From Niveibacterium sp. 24ML (GTDB taxonomy: Bacteria; Pseudomonadota; Gammaproteobacteria; Burkholderiales; Rhodocyclaceae), in assembly GCF_026586805.1 (NCBI RefSeq), contig NZ_JAPFHA010000013.1, positions 1 through 64,000 of the forward strand: a stretch of 64,000 nt of DNA. Direction: 5' to 3'. The position numbers and the translations under genes were made by a program. Shown here one piece after another: positions 17,241-28,002 of the stretch (the first letter of the stretch is position 1; the number at the start of each line of letters is the position of its first letter). The notes below the pieces were generated by a model. That model saw only the letters and a program-made list of their open reading frames with translations. It made no database searches and was not told the DNA's origin.

Positions 17241-18179
17241 TCAGACCACCGCTTCTTCCTTGCGTTTGGGTTGCACGATGAACTGCTCGCGCTTGACGCC
17301 CAGCCACATCGCCAGCGGCGCCGCAACCAGCACCGATGAGTAGATGCCGAAGAGGATGCCGATGGTCAGCGCCAGGGCAAAGTAGAACAGCGTCGGGCCA
17401 CCGAAGACCAGCATTGACAGCACCATCATTTCGGTCGAGCCGTGGGTGATCATGGTCCGCGAAATGGTCGAGGTGATCGCGTGGTCGATGACTTCTGTGA
17501 CCGACATTCCGCGCATGCGGCTATTGCGGAAGGTCTCACGCACGCGGTCGAACACCACCACCGACTCGTTCACCGAGTAGCCCAGCACGGCAAGGATCGC
17601 CGCCAGCACCGGGAGCGAGAACTCCCACTGGAAGAAGGCGAAGAAGCCCAGGATGATGACCACGTCGTGCAAGTTGGCGATGATCGCGCTGACCGCCAAG
17701 CGCCATTCAAAACGCACGGCTAGGTAGGCGACGATCCCTGCGATCACCAGCAGCAGCGCGAGCCCGCCATCCGACGCGAGTTCCTTGCCGACCTGCGGGC
17801 CGACGAATTCGACGCGGCGCAGCTCGGCGGCCGGGCCTTCGACCTTGGCAAGCGTCGCCTTTACGCGTTCCGAGATCTGCGCACTCGTTTCGTTGGCCCG
17901 GTTGGGCAGACGAATCATCACGTCGCGCGAACTACCGAAGTTCTGGACCTGGAAGTCGACGAAGCCGTCATCGGCCAATGCCTTGCGGATTGGTTCGAGC
18001 TGGGGCGCCGTCGCGTAGTTCACTTCAAGCACCGTACCGCCGGTGAATTCGATCGAGAAGTGCAGACCGCGGGTTGCGAGGAAGAACACTGCGGCGACGA
18101 AGGTTACAAGCGATATGACGTTGAAGATCAACGCATGCCGCATGAACGGTATGTCTTTCTTGATGCGGAAGAATTCCAT
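17241..18179 (-). CDS. secF: Protein translocase subunit SecF
   Basis: A 312-aa inner-membrane protein with six expected membrane segments. The N-terminus has a membrane helix then FSIEFTGGTVLEV, the SecD/SecF periplasmic signature. The C-terminal half contains GYSVNESVVVFDRVRE and TSISRTM-type motifs (STISRTMITH). With SecD it uses the proton gradient to pull secreted proteins out of SecYEG. It is the last gene of queA-tgt-yajC-secD-secF, 65 bp after secD. Confidence 0.97.
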   Translation of the reverse strand: MEFFRIKKDIPFMRHALIFNVISLVTFVAAVFFLATRGLHFSIEFTGGTVLEVNYATAPQLEPIRKALADDGFVDFQVQNFGSSRDVMIRLPNRANETSAQISERVKATLAKVEGPAAELRRVEFVGPQVGKELASDGGLALLLVIAGIVAYLAVRFEWRLAVSAIIANLHDVVIILGFFAFFQWEFSLPVLAAILAVLGYSVNESVVVFDRVRETFRNSRMRGMSVTEVIDHAITSTISRTMITHGSTEMMVLSMLVFGGPTLFYFALALTIGILFGIYSSVLVAAPLAMWLGVKREQFIVQPKRKEEAVV

Positions 18180-18244
18180 TTTCTCGGCTTCCGTTATGAA
18201 ACAGTTTCAAGCGCAGGCGACTCGCGCCGCCTGCGCACAAGGTC

Positions 18245-20098
18245 TTACTCTTTGTCGGCGGTCGGGCGCCAGATCTGGCCGATCATCACCGACTGCAGCT
18301 TTCGACGACCGCCGTAGATGAAGTTCGTGATCATGCGCGACACCAGCACCGAGCTGAACATCGAGGTCAGGATGCCGAGGCAATGCACCACCGCGAAGCC
18401 ACGTACCGGGCCGCTACCGAAGATCAGCAGCGCAATACCTGCGATCAGCGTTGTCACGTTGGAGTCGAGAATCGTGCCAAAGGCGCGATCGTAACCCGCC
18501 GCAATGGCCGCTTGCGGGCTGGCGCCGTTGCGCAGCTCTTCGCGGATCCGCTCATTGATCAGCACGTTCGCGTCAATGGCCATGCCGAGCGTGAAGGCGA
18601 TAGCCGCGATGCCGGGCAGCGTCAGCGTGGCTTGCAGCAGCGACAACAGACCGAGCAGCAGCAAGAGGTTCGCGCCGAGCGCGAGCACCGACACCACGCC
18701 GAAGACCATGTAATAGACGATCATGAATACCGCGATCGCGACAAAACCCCACATCGTCGACTTGAAGCCTTTTTCGATGTTGTCCGCGCCCAGGCTCGGG
18801 CCGATCGTGCGTTCTTCAATGATGTCCATCGGCGCTGCGAGCGAGCCGGAGCGGATCAGGATCGACAGGCTTGTTGTTTCCTCAGCGGTGAACTGGCCGG
18901 TGATCTGGAAGCGGTTGCCGAATTCGCCCTGGATCGTTGCGACCGAGATCGCCTCGCCTTTGCCGCGTTCGTACAGGATGATCGCCATGCGCTTGCCCAC
19001 GCTTTCGCGGGTCACATCGCGCATGATGCGGCCGCCTGCGGCGTCAAGGCTCACGGCCACGGCAGGTTGCTGGTTGTTGTCGAAGGTTGCATCGGCGCCA
19101 TTGAAGCGGTCGCCGGTCAGCACAACCTGCTTCTTCACGGCAACCGGGATCACCGTGCCATCGCGGCGGCGCTCGGGAATCACATCCACGCCGACGCTGC
19201 TACCACTCTGCGTTGCCGCTTCGTCCACCATCCGCACTTCCAGCGTTGCGGTGCGGCCGATCAGGGATTTGGCCTTGGCCACATCCTGCACGCCTGGCAG
19301 TTGCACCACGATGCGGTCTGCGCCCTGCTGCTGGATCACCGGCTCGGCAACACCCAGTTCGTTGATCCGGTTGTGCAACGTAACGATGTTCTGCTTGACC
19401 GCGTCCTCCTGAATGCCGCGCTTGGCAAGCTCTTTGAGGCTGGCGACGATCAGTTGCTCATCGCCATCGGTCTTGTCGATCAGTTGAAGATCGGGCAGGC
19501 GGTCGGCGAATACGTTGCGGGCCTTGTCGCGCGTTGCGGCGTCACGGAAGCGCACCACCAGCGTTTCACCGTCGCGGATGATGCCGCCATGGCGAATGTC
19601 CTTCTCGCGCAACATGGTGCGCATGTCACCGGTGGTGGAGTCCAGGCGTTTGGTCAGCGCCCCTTTCATGTCCACCTGCAGCAAGAAGTGCACGCCGCCG
19701 CGCAGGTCCAGGCCCAGGTACATCGGCAGGGCGTGGATCGCGGTCAGCCACTTCGGGCTGGCCGACAGTAAGTTCAGCGCGACGGTGTGACCCGGATCTT
19801 TAGGGTCCGGGTTGAACGCGTGCTCCAGCGCATCCTTTGCCTTGATCTGCGAATCCGGATCCTTCAGACGCACGCGTACCGAGTTGTTGTCGAAGTACAG
19901 GGCGTCGAAGGGAATCTTTGCCTCGGCCAGCGTCTGTTCGGCGAGCGCAAGGCTGGATTCATTGAGGCGGATCGTCGACTTTGCGCTCGACACTTGTACG
20001 GCCGGTACTTCACCGTAGTAGTTGGGGAGCGTGTAGACGATACCGAACAGCAGAACCACCATAATCAGGAGGTTCTTCCAGAGGGGGTAACGGTTCAT
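18245..20098 (-). CDS. secD: Protein translocase subunit SecD
   Basis: A 617-aa inner-membrane protein. It shows an N-terminal membrane helix, the GLDLRGGVHFLLQVDM motif, a large periplasmic head (about residues 130-440) and a C-terminal five-helix bundle with AFTLGMAIDANVLINERIRE and the conserved AIAAGYDRAF and NVTTLIAG. It partners with SecF and YajC. Length agrees with proteobacterial SecD. Confidence 0.97.
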   Translation of the reverse strand: MNRYPLWKNLLIMVVLLFGIVYTLPNYYGEVPAVQVSSAKSTIRLNESSLALAEQTLAEAKIPFDALYFDNNSVRVRLKDPDSQIKAKDALEHAFNPDPKDPGHTVALNLLSASPKWLTAIHALPMYLGLDLRGGVHFLLQVDMKGALTKRLDSTTGDMRTMLREKDIRHGGIIRDGETLVVRFRDAATRDKARNVFADRLPDLQLIDKTDGDEQLIVASLKELAKRGIQEDAVKQNIVTLHNRINELGVAEPVIQQQGADRIVVQLPGVQDVAKAKSLIGRTATLEVRMVDEAATQSGSSVGVDVIPERRRDGTVIPVAVKKQVVLTGDRFNGADATFDNNQQPAVAVSLDAAGGRIMRDVTRESVGKRMAIILYERGKGEAISVATIQGEFGNRFQITGQFTAEETTSLSILIRSGSLAAPMDIIEERTIGPSLGADNIEKGFKSTMWGFVAIAVFMIVYYMVFGVVSVLALGANLLLLLGLLSLLQATLTLPGIAAIAFTLGMAIDANVLINERIREELRNGASPQAAIAAGYDRAFGTILDSNVTTLIAGIALLIFGSGPVRGFAVVHCLGILTSMFSSVLVSRMITNFIYGGRRKLQSVMIGQIWRPTADKE

Positions 20099-20164
20099 GG
20101 TGTGGGTTCGGGCCTGAAGGGGGCGGGCGGCGGAAGGGGGGAGCCCCTTCCGCTCGACGAAGGG

Positions 20165-20494
20165 TTACGCGCTCTTGAGCGTGCCCTTGGGCAGGACGAC
20201 GGCGACGGCTGGCTTCTGCACCAGCACTTCAACGCCGTCAGCGATTTCAACGCGGACGTAGCTTTCACCGACACTGGCGATCTTGCCGGCAACACCGCCT
20301 TGGGTGATCACTTCATCGCCCTTCTGCAGGGCTTCGAGCACCGCTTTGTGCTCTTTGGCCTTCTTCATCTGGGGCCGAATCATCAGGAACCACAGGATCC
20401 CGAACATCAGGATCAGGGGCAGCATGCCCATGATCCCGCTCATGGGGTCAGCCGCGGCACCCGCGGTCTGGGCGTAGGCGTTCGAAATCAGCAC
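20165..20494 (-). CDS. yajC: Preprotein translocase subunit YajC
   Basis: A 109-aa protein with one membrane helix (about residues 20-38), then PQMKKAKEHKAVLEALQKGD and GGVAGKIASVGESYVRVEI, the family signature. It starts at a GTG with ggag 7 bases upstream. YajC associates with SecDF. The gene lies 66 bp before secD. Confidence 0.95.
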   Translation of the reverse strand: MLISNAYAQTAGAAADPMSGIMGMLPLILMFGILWFLMIRPQMKKAKEHKAVLEALQKGDEVITQGGVAGKIASVGESYVRVEIADGVEVLVQKPAVAVVLPKGTLKSA

Positions 20495-20599
20495 GTTACA
20501 CTCCGCTCAAAATGGATGAATACAAACCGCCGAGTATAGCAGTGCACGGCGTCGTGCCCGGTTTGCGTCCGGGGCGTGAAAGCGGATGATTGCGGCAGC

Positions 20600-22740
<2,141 letters not shown>

Positions 22741-22791
22741 GAGCTTTGCTTGATGATGGAGCACTTTTTGGGGATAATGGGCGACTTCCGC

Positions 22792-22878
22792 GCCGGGATG
22801 GCGGAATCGGTAGACGCAGCGGATTCAAAATCCGCCGGTGGTAACACTGTGGGGGTTCGAGTCCCCCTCCCGGCACCA
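22792..22878 (+). tRNA. tRNA-Leu (anticodon CAA)
   Basis: An 87-nt tRNA including the encoded CCA. The acceptor stem GCCGGGA (22792-22798) pairs with TCCCGGC (22868-22874), then ACCA. The anticodon stem-loop GCGGATTCAAAATCCGC gives anticodon CAA, reading UUG. A long variable arm (GGTGGTAACACTGTG region) fits leucine, and GTTCGAGTC is the T-loop. It is divergent from queA. Confidence 0.97.
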
Positions 22879-22948
22879 CTTCATCGACACTTGAAATTAT
22901 GGGGTTCGTCTCCAGATTCGTGTCGAACCCCTGATTTTATTGAGTCCC

Positions 22949-23371
22949 ATGGCTGCAGGCAAACCAAACGCCCGGCGCCGCACCGCATTTGCCGTGCTTG
23001 CGCTTGCAATGGCCGGAGTCGGCTCCCTGCCGGAAACCGCTCACGCCACCGTTCGAGGTCGCATCAACTACGGCGACGGCATGTCTTTGCCGCCGCAGGC
23101 GGTGATCGACATCGAGCTGACCGATATCTCCCGCTCCGGCGCGCCGGCGCAGGTCTTGGCGCGCATGCGTTTGTCGGCGGAAGAGGATGGGCCGATCCCG
23201 TTCGAAATTTCGGTGCCATCTGCGCGCATTGACCAGCAGTGTACCTATGTTCTGTCGGCGCGGATTTCCTACGGCGGCAAACTGTTGTACACCAACACGT
23301 CGACCCATCGGGTGCTGACACAGGGTGCGCCGATCAAGGTTGACCTCCGGGTTGAGCGCGTGGCTGCCTGA
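22949..23371 (+). CDS. YbaY/YscW-like secreted protein
   Basis: A 140-aa protein with an N-terminal signal peptide (AFAVLALAMAGVGSLPETAHA). The mature domain has VRGRINYGDGMSLPPQAVIDIELTD split over two strands, ending KVDLRVERVA, the pattern of the YbaY/YscW pilotin-like beta-sandwich. There is no lipobox Cys at the cleavage site, so it is probably periplasmic rather than a lipoprotein. The ATG at 22949 is preferred over an in-frame TTG nine bases earlier. A strong terminator follows. Confidence 0.75.
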   Translation: MAAGKPNARRRTAFAVLALAMAGVGSLPETAHATVRGRINYGDGMSLPPQAVIDIELTDISRSGAPAQVLARMRLSAEEDGPIPFEISVPSARIDQQCTYVLSARISYGGKLLYTNTSTHRVLTQGAPIKVDLRVERVAA

Positions 23372-23421
23372 ATCGCGACATTGCAGTAGTCGGCGATTTC
23401 TGCAAACGAAACGCCTCAGTG

Positions 23422-23447
23422 AAAAAGCGCCGCTTGCGGCGCTTTTT
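23422..23447 (+). terminator. Intrinsic terminator after the YbaY-like gene
   Basis: An 11-bp perfect stem, AAAAAGCGCCG at 23422-23432 and CGGCGCTTTTT at 23437-23447, CTTG loop, then TTTTTT. The A-run at the 5' base also lets it serve the convergent gene on the minus strand. Confidence 0.9.
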
Positions 23448-23498
23448 TGTTGGCGAATGCTTGCGGTGCCGGCCTATGCGGCGCGCCTTGTCCTTGCT

Positions 23499-24287
23499 TC
23501 AGTCATCGGCGTCATGTGCGCTGTCCGTCTCAAACCAGTTGAGTTTCTCCCGTAGTGCCACCACGCCGCCGATGACCAGCAAGGCGGGCGGTTTGAGCTG
23601 TGCTTGAGCGACGAGATCGGGCAGGCTTGCGATGGTGCCGACGATGGTGCGTTGCTTGCGGAGCGTTGCATGGCGGATCGCTGCAGCCGGCGTCTCTGGT
23701 GGTAGGCCGTGGGCGATCAGCGCTTGGCTGATGATGGGTAGCGCGGCGATGCCCATGTAGATCACCACAGTTTGTTGCGGCCTTGCCAGGCTGACCCAGT
23801 CGAGGTCGCAGCTCCCGTCATGGAAGTGACCGGTCGCAAAGACGCAGGTTCGCGCGATTTCGCGGTGGGTGAGGGGGATGCCCGCGAACGCGGCGACGCC
23901 GCTTGCTGCGGTGACGCCTGGTACGACTTCGAACTCTATTCCGGATTCGAACAGCTCAAGGATCTCTTCGCCGCCACGGCCGAAGATCAGCGGGTCGCCG
24001 CCCTTGAGCCGCACCACCTTTTGCCCCGATTTGGCAAGCGCGACCAAGAGTGCATTGATTTCGGACTGCGCCAGTGTGTGATTGCCCGCCCGTTTGCCAA
24101 CATAGATCTTGGTCGCATTCGGCGGAGCAAGATCCATGACGCCTTCGCCGACAAGATAGTCAAACACGATGGCGTCGGCCTGCCCAATGATTCGTGCGGC
24201 ACGAACCGTCAGTAGATCCGGCTCGCCCGGACCGCCTCCCACAAGATAGACCTTGCCTGCAGGGGTTGGTTGTTCAGGCGCCGTCAT
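23499..24287 (-). CDS. cobA: Uroporphyrinogen-III C-methyltransferase (SUMT)
   Basis: A 262-aa methyltransferase that adds two methyl groups to uroporphyrinogen III, giving precorrin-2 for siroheme or cobalamin. Motifs are KVYLVGGGPGEPDLLTVRA, RLKGGDPLIFGRGGEE, VVPGVTAASGVAAFAGIPLT and CVFATGH. It is the stand-alone form, without the CysG dehydrogenase/chelatase domain. I start at MTAPEQ (24287) since upstream residues are not family-like. No other cobalamin, nitrite or sulfite reductase gene is adjacent. Confidence 0.94.
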   Translation of the reverse strand: MTAPEQPTPAGKVYLVGGGPGEPDLLTVRAARIIGQADAIVFDYLVGEGVMDLAPPNATKIYVGKRAGNHTLAQSEINALLVALAKSGQKVVRLKGGDPLIFGRGGEEILELFESGIEFEVVPGVTAASGVAAFAGIPLTHREIARTCVFATGHFHDGSCDLDWVSLARPQQTVVIYMGIAALPIISQALIAHGLPPETPAAAIRHATLRKQRTIVGTIASLPDLVAQAQLKPPALLVIGGVVALREKLNWFETDSAHDADD

Positions 24288-24463
24288 GCTGAATCTGCTC
24301 GCGGATGAGAACTGGGCTCTGGAGTGTAGCATCGGCGCGGAAATCAGCATCTGCGGCGCCCGGATGAATGCAATCCTGGATGCGACGGGCAATTCACACG
24401 CCTATAATCCGCGCACATTTATTGCGGAGCAGCATGAGGCCCTGTGCCTCGAGAGTTCAAGCC

Positions 24464-26362
24464 ATGCAGAATTCCCCGAGCGGCGATCACGGTAGCGTCC
24501 AGTCACATGGGCGCCTTGCAGCACTGACGATTGCCGCGGTCGGCGTGGTCTTTGGTGACATCGGCACCAGCCCGCTCTACACCATGAAGGAGGTCTTCGG
24601 CTCGCACGGTCTGGCGCCAACTCACGCGAATGTGCTGGGGATTCTATCTCTGGTGTTCTGGTCTCTCGTCATCATCGTTGCGCTCAAGTACGTGGTTTTC
24701 ATCATGCGGGCCGATAACCGCGGCGAAGGCGGCATCATGGCCCTCATGGCGCTTGCGCAGCGGACCGCCTCCAAAAGCCCGCGAACGCTTTGGTGGCTGA
24801 CTGCCGCGGGTTTGTTTGGCGCCGCCTTGTTCTATGGCGACGGGGTCATTACCCCTGCGATCTCGGTGCTTTCCGCGGTCGAGGGCGTTGCTGTGGCCCA
24901 ACCCGCCTTCGCGCCAATGATTCTGCCGATCTCCTTGGTGATCATCGTGGGGCTCTTTTCGTTCCAGCGCAAAGGCACGGCGAGCGTCGGCGCCTTGTTC
25001 GGCCCGGTCATGATCGTCTGGTTCGTGGTGCTGGGTTTGCTCGGGCTGCGGCAAGTGGTGAGCATGCCCAGCGTGCTGATGGCACTTAACCCCCTGTACG
25101 CGCTGGCGTTCTTTGCGGAGCACGGCGGGCATGGGTTTCTGGTACTCGGCTCGGTCGTTCTGGCCGTGACTGGCGCTGAGGCGCTTTACGCCGACATGGG
25201 GCATTTTGGACGGCGCCCGATCAAACTGGCGTGGTTCGCGCTGGTTTTGCCCTGTATCTACCTGAACTACCTGGGGCAGGGGGCGTTACTTGTTTCTGAT
25301 CCGGCGAGCGCGCGCAACCCGTTCTTCTTGCTGGCGCCGTCATGGTTGCTCTATCCGCTCGTGGGGCTTGCGACGCTGGCCGCCATCATCGCCTCACAGG
25401 CTGTGATTTCAGGGGCGTACTCCCTGACGCGCCAGGCCATGCAGCTTGGATACTGCCCGCGCTTCAGCCTGGTTCATACGTCGGATCGCGAGATCGGCCA
25501 GGTCTATGTACCAGCCATCAACATGACTTTGCTGGGTGCGGTGATTGCGCTCGTTGTTGGCTTCAAGTCGTCGAGCGCGCTTGCATCGGCCTATGGCATC
25601 GCGGTGACGCTGACGATGTTGATCGATACGCTGCTGGCGTTCGTCGTCGTGCGTTCCTTGTGGGGATGGTCATCGTGGCAGGGGGGGCTCTTCCTTGCTG
25701 GTTTCCTGATCGTCGATCTGGCGTTTGTGCTTGCGTGCGCAATGAAGATCTTCGATGGAGGCTGGTTTCCGCTGTTGATGGGCTCCGGGGTGTTCCTCCT
25801 GTTGATGACGTGGCGGAAAGGGAAGCGGATTGTTGCTGAGCGCACGCGTACCGATACGATTCCGCTCGAGTTGTTCATCCAGTCGCTGTTCCACTCGCCG
25901 CCGCAACGGGTCTCCGGCACCGGCATATTCATGACCACCAACCCGGAAGGCGTGCCGCGGGCGCTCTTGCACAACCTGCTCCATAACAAGGTCTTGCATG
26001 AGCGCGTCGTGCTGCTGACTGTGGTGACAGAAGATGTCCCGTTCGTACCGGAAATCGATCGGGTGTGGGTCGAACACCTGGACTATGGATTTCTGCGTGT
26101 CTCCCTGCACTATGGCTTCAAGGACGACCCGGACATCCCGACCGCGCTGAGCCAAGCGATCGCGCAGGGCTTCGAGTTCGAGATGATGGAGACCTCGTTC
26201 TTTCTTGGGCGAGAGAAACTCATCCCCCGAATCAAGGGTGCGATGCCGATGTGGCGCGAGCGGTTGTTCATCTTCATGTTCCGCAATTCCGGCAGTGCAG
26301 CGGATTTTTTCAAGATTCCGGCCAACCGTGTGGTCGAGTTTGGAACTCAGGTTGAGTTGTGA
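24464..26362 (+). CDS. kup: Low-affinity potassium transporter Kup
   Basis: A 632-aa inner-membrane K+:H+ symporter. It begins with the signature GVVFGDIGTSPLYTMKEVF, has about 12 hydrophobic segments to residue 440, including GEGGIMALMALAQRT and GDGVITPAISVLSAVEG, and a cytoplasmic C-terminal domain (FMTTNPEGVPRALLHNL, SFFLGRE). The ATG at 24464 is preceded by gagag. It lies just upstream of the exopolysaccharide operon but is separated by about 200 bp in which I see no gene or clear promoter. Confidence 0.96.
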   Translation: MQNSPSGDHGSVQSHGRLAALTIAAVGVVFGDIGTSPLYTMKEVFGSHGLAPTHANVLGILSLVFWSLVIIVALKYVVFIMRADNRGEGGIMALMALAQRTASKSPRTLWWLTAAGLFGAALFYGDGVITPAISVLSAVEGVAVAQPAFAPMILPISLVIIVGLFSFQRKGTASVGALFGPVMIVWFVVLGLLGLRQVVSMPSVLMALNPLYALAFFAEHGGHGFLVLGSVVLAVTGAEALYADMGHFGRRPIKLAWFALVLPCIYLNYLGQGALLVSDPASARNPFFLLAPSWLLYPLVGLATLAAIIASQAVISGAYSLTRQAMQLGYCPRFSLVHTSDREIGQVYVPAINMTLLGAVIALVVGFKSSSALASAYGIAVTLTMLIDTLLAFVVVRSLWGWSSWQGGLFLAGFLIVDLAFVLACAMKIFDGGWFPLLMGSGVFLLLMTWRKGKRIVAERTRTDTIPLELFIQSLFHSPPQRVSGTGIFMTTNPEGVPRALLHNLLHNKVLHERVVLLTVVTEDVPFVPEIDRVWVEHLDYGFLRVSLHYGFKDDPDIPTALSQAIAQGFEFEMMETSFFLGREKLIPRIKGAMPMWRERLFIFMFRNSGSAADFFKIPANRVVEFGTQVEL

Positions 26363-26564
26363 TGAACTGCTCGCGTGAACTGGAGAAAATTACGCCCGAG
26401 TTCACTAAAGGCAATAGATTCAATCGCTTGGCCAGATTTTGACGTCTTTGCCGGTGTGACCTCCTTCACGTGGTTTTCATAGTCACTGAAGTACTGTTCC
26501 CCCATTCAGAAATTAAAGCGCAGACCGTCGAAGTCGAAGGCTGTTTGCGCGGGGGCCGATCAGC

Positions 26565-27950
26565 ATGCTTCGACTGTTCAATCATTACGTTCCGACTAAC
26601 GCCTTTGCGCAGGTGCTGTTTGATGCCCTGCTGCTCTTCGCGGCTATCCTCGTTGCTGCTTCGGTGCAAACCACGGGCGGCTTGGTCTGGATTGGTGAGG
26701 TGGCGCCATCTGCGCTGCTGTTTGCCTGCATGATGATTGCGCTCAACGGCGCACTGGGACTCTATCGCGGCGGCCCCACATCAAGTCTGTATGACACCCT
26801 GGCGCGGATTCTCTTGTCGCTGTTGGCGAGCATTCCGGTTGCCTATGCGGCATTCCGCATGCTGCCTTGGGGCTTGTTTGATCAGCACAATGCTGAGCTC
26901 ACCGTGGTCTTGATTCTGGGTTCCGTCCTCGCCTTGCGCGGCTTTGTGGTCGGAGCGGCAGGAGAGCCCATCTGGCGGCGCCGGATCCTGGTGATTGGTA
27001 CCGGGGATGAGGCCGTGGCTGTCGATCAAAGCTTGCGCAATCTTTCGTCGCGCGGTTTGAGCGTGGTGGGCTTCTATCCTGCGGCCAACAATGATGCGGT
27101 CGAAGTTTCCGGGCATCGTGTGTTGCCTGCCAGCGAGTCCTTGCTCGAAGCCGTGCGTAGCCACAACGTCAATGAAATCATTGTGGCGGTTCGCGAGCGG
27201 CGTGGCGGTTCTATGTCGCTCAAGCAGTTGCTCGACTGCAAATTGGCGGGCGTCAAAGTGCTCGACCTCTCGTCGTTCTATGAACGCGTTCGCGGCCAGG
27301 TTCGGATCGACGCCTTGAAAGCCAGCTGGTTGATTTACGGCGAAGGGTTCCGGCAGGGCTGGGTGCGTTCGACGATCAAGCGTACCTTTGATCTGGTTGT
27401 TGGCACATTCATGTTGATCTCGGCATTGCCGGTGATGCTGGTCACCGCCATTGCGATCGCAATCGAATCCGGACTGCCAATTTTCTACACGCAGGAAAGG
27501 GTTGGGCGTGGTGGGCGGGTATTCCGGGTGATCAAGTTCCGCAGCATGCGGACGGATGCCGAAAAAGATGGAAAGCCGCGCTGGGCTTCCGCCAAAGATG
27601 ATCGCGTGACGCGGGTTGGTCGCATCATCCGCAAGACCCGAATCGATGAGCTGCCGCAACTGCTGAACGTGATTCGCGGCGATATGAGCCTCGTTGGCCC
27701 GCGTCCCGAGCGCCCCTATTTTGTTGATCAGTTGGCGCGCGACATTCCGTTCTTTGCCGTGCGTCACAGCGTCAAACCCGGGCTGACGGGGTGGGCGCAG
27801 GTTCGTTATCAGTACGGCTCGACCGTCGATGACGCGGTCCAGAAGTTGCAGTACGACCTCTACTATGTGAAGAACCACTCGCTTTTCCTCGACGTGTTGA
27901 TTCTCGCTGAGACAGTGCGCGTTGTACTGACCGGGGAAGGGGCGCACTGA
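26565..27950 (+). CDS. XrtA/PEP-CTERM-associated sugar transferase (EpsB-related)
   Basis: A 461-aa initiating glycosyltransferase that loads the first sugar phosphate on undecaprenyl phosphate. Four to five membrane helices (residues 10-135) are followed by a Rossmann-like domain ([18 protein letters not shown]) and the C-terminal bacterial sugar-transferase domain with [54 protein letters not shown] and [10 protein letters not shown]. The layout matches the TIGR03013 family found with PEP-CTERM/exosortase A systems. It is the first gene of an operon that continues with prsK 52 bp downstream. Confidence 0.9.
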   Translation: MLRLFNHYVPTNAFAQVLFDALLLFAAILVAASVQTTGGLVWIGEVAPSALLFACMMIALNGALGLYRGGPTSSLYDTLARILLSLLASIPVAYAAFRMLPWGLFDQHNAELTVVLILGSVLALRGFVVGAAGEPIWRRRILVIGTGDEAVAVDQSLRNLSSRGLSVVGFYPAANNDAVEVSGHRVLPASESLLEAVRSHNVNEIIVAVRERRGGSMSLKQLLDCKLAGVKVLDLSSFYERVRGQVRIDALKASWLIYGEGFRQGWVRSTIKRTFDLVVGTFMLISALPVMLVTAIAIAIESGLPIFYTQERVGRGGRVFRVIKFRSMRTDAEKDGKPRWASAKDDRVTRVGRIIRKTRIDELPQLLNVIRGDMSLVGPRPERPYFVDQLARDIPFFAVRHSVKPGLTGWAQVRYQYGSTVDDAVQKLQYDLYYVKNHSLFLDVLILAETVRVVLTGEGAH

Positions 27951-28002
27951 CGGTGCTGCGTCCTACCGATCGTCTGGAGTCTCAAGTCTTCAAGGGGTAT
28001 CA

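Noticed and set aside
18383-19771. A 462-codon open frame antisense to secD
   Set aside because: His/Arg/Gln-rich shadow of secD with no start site or domain.
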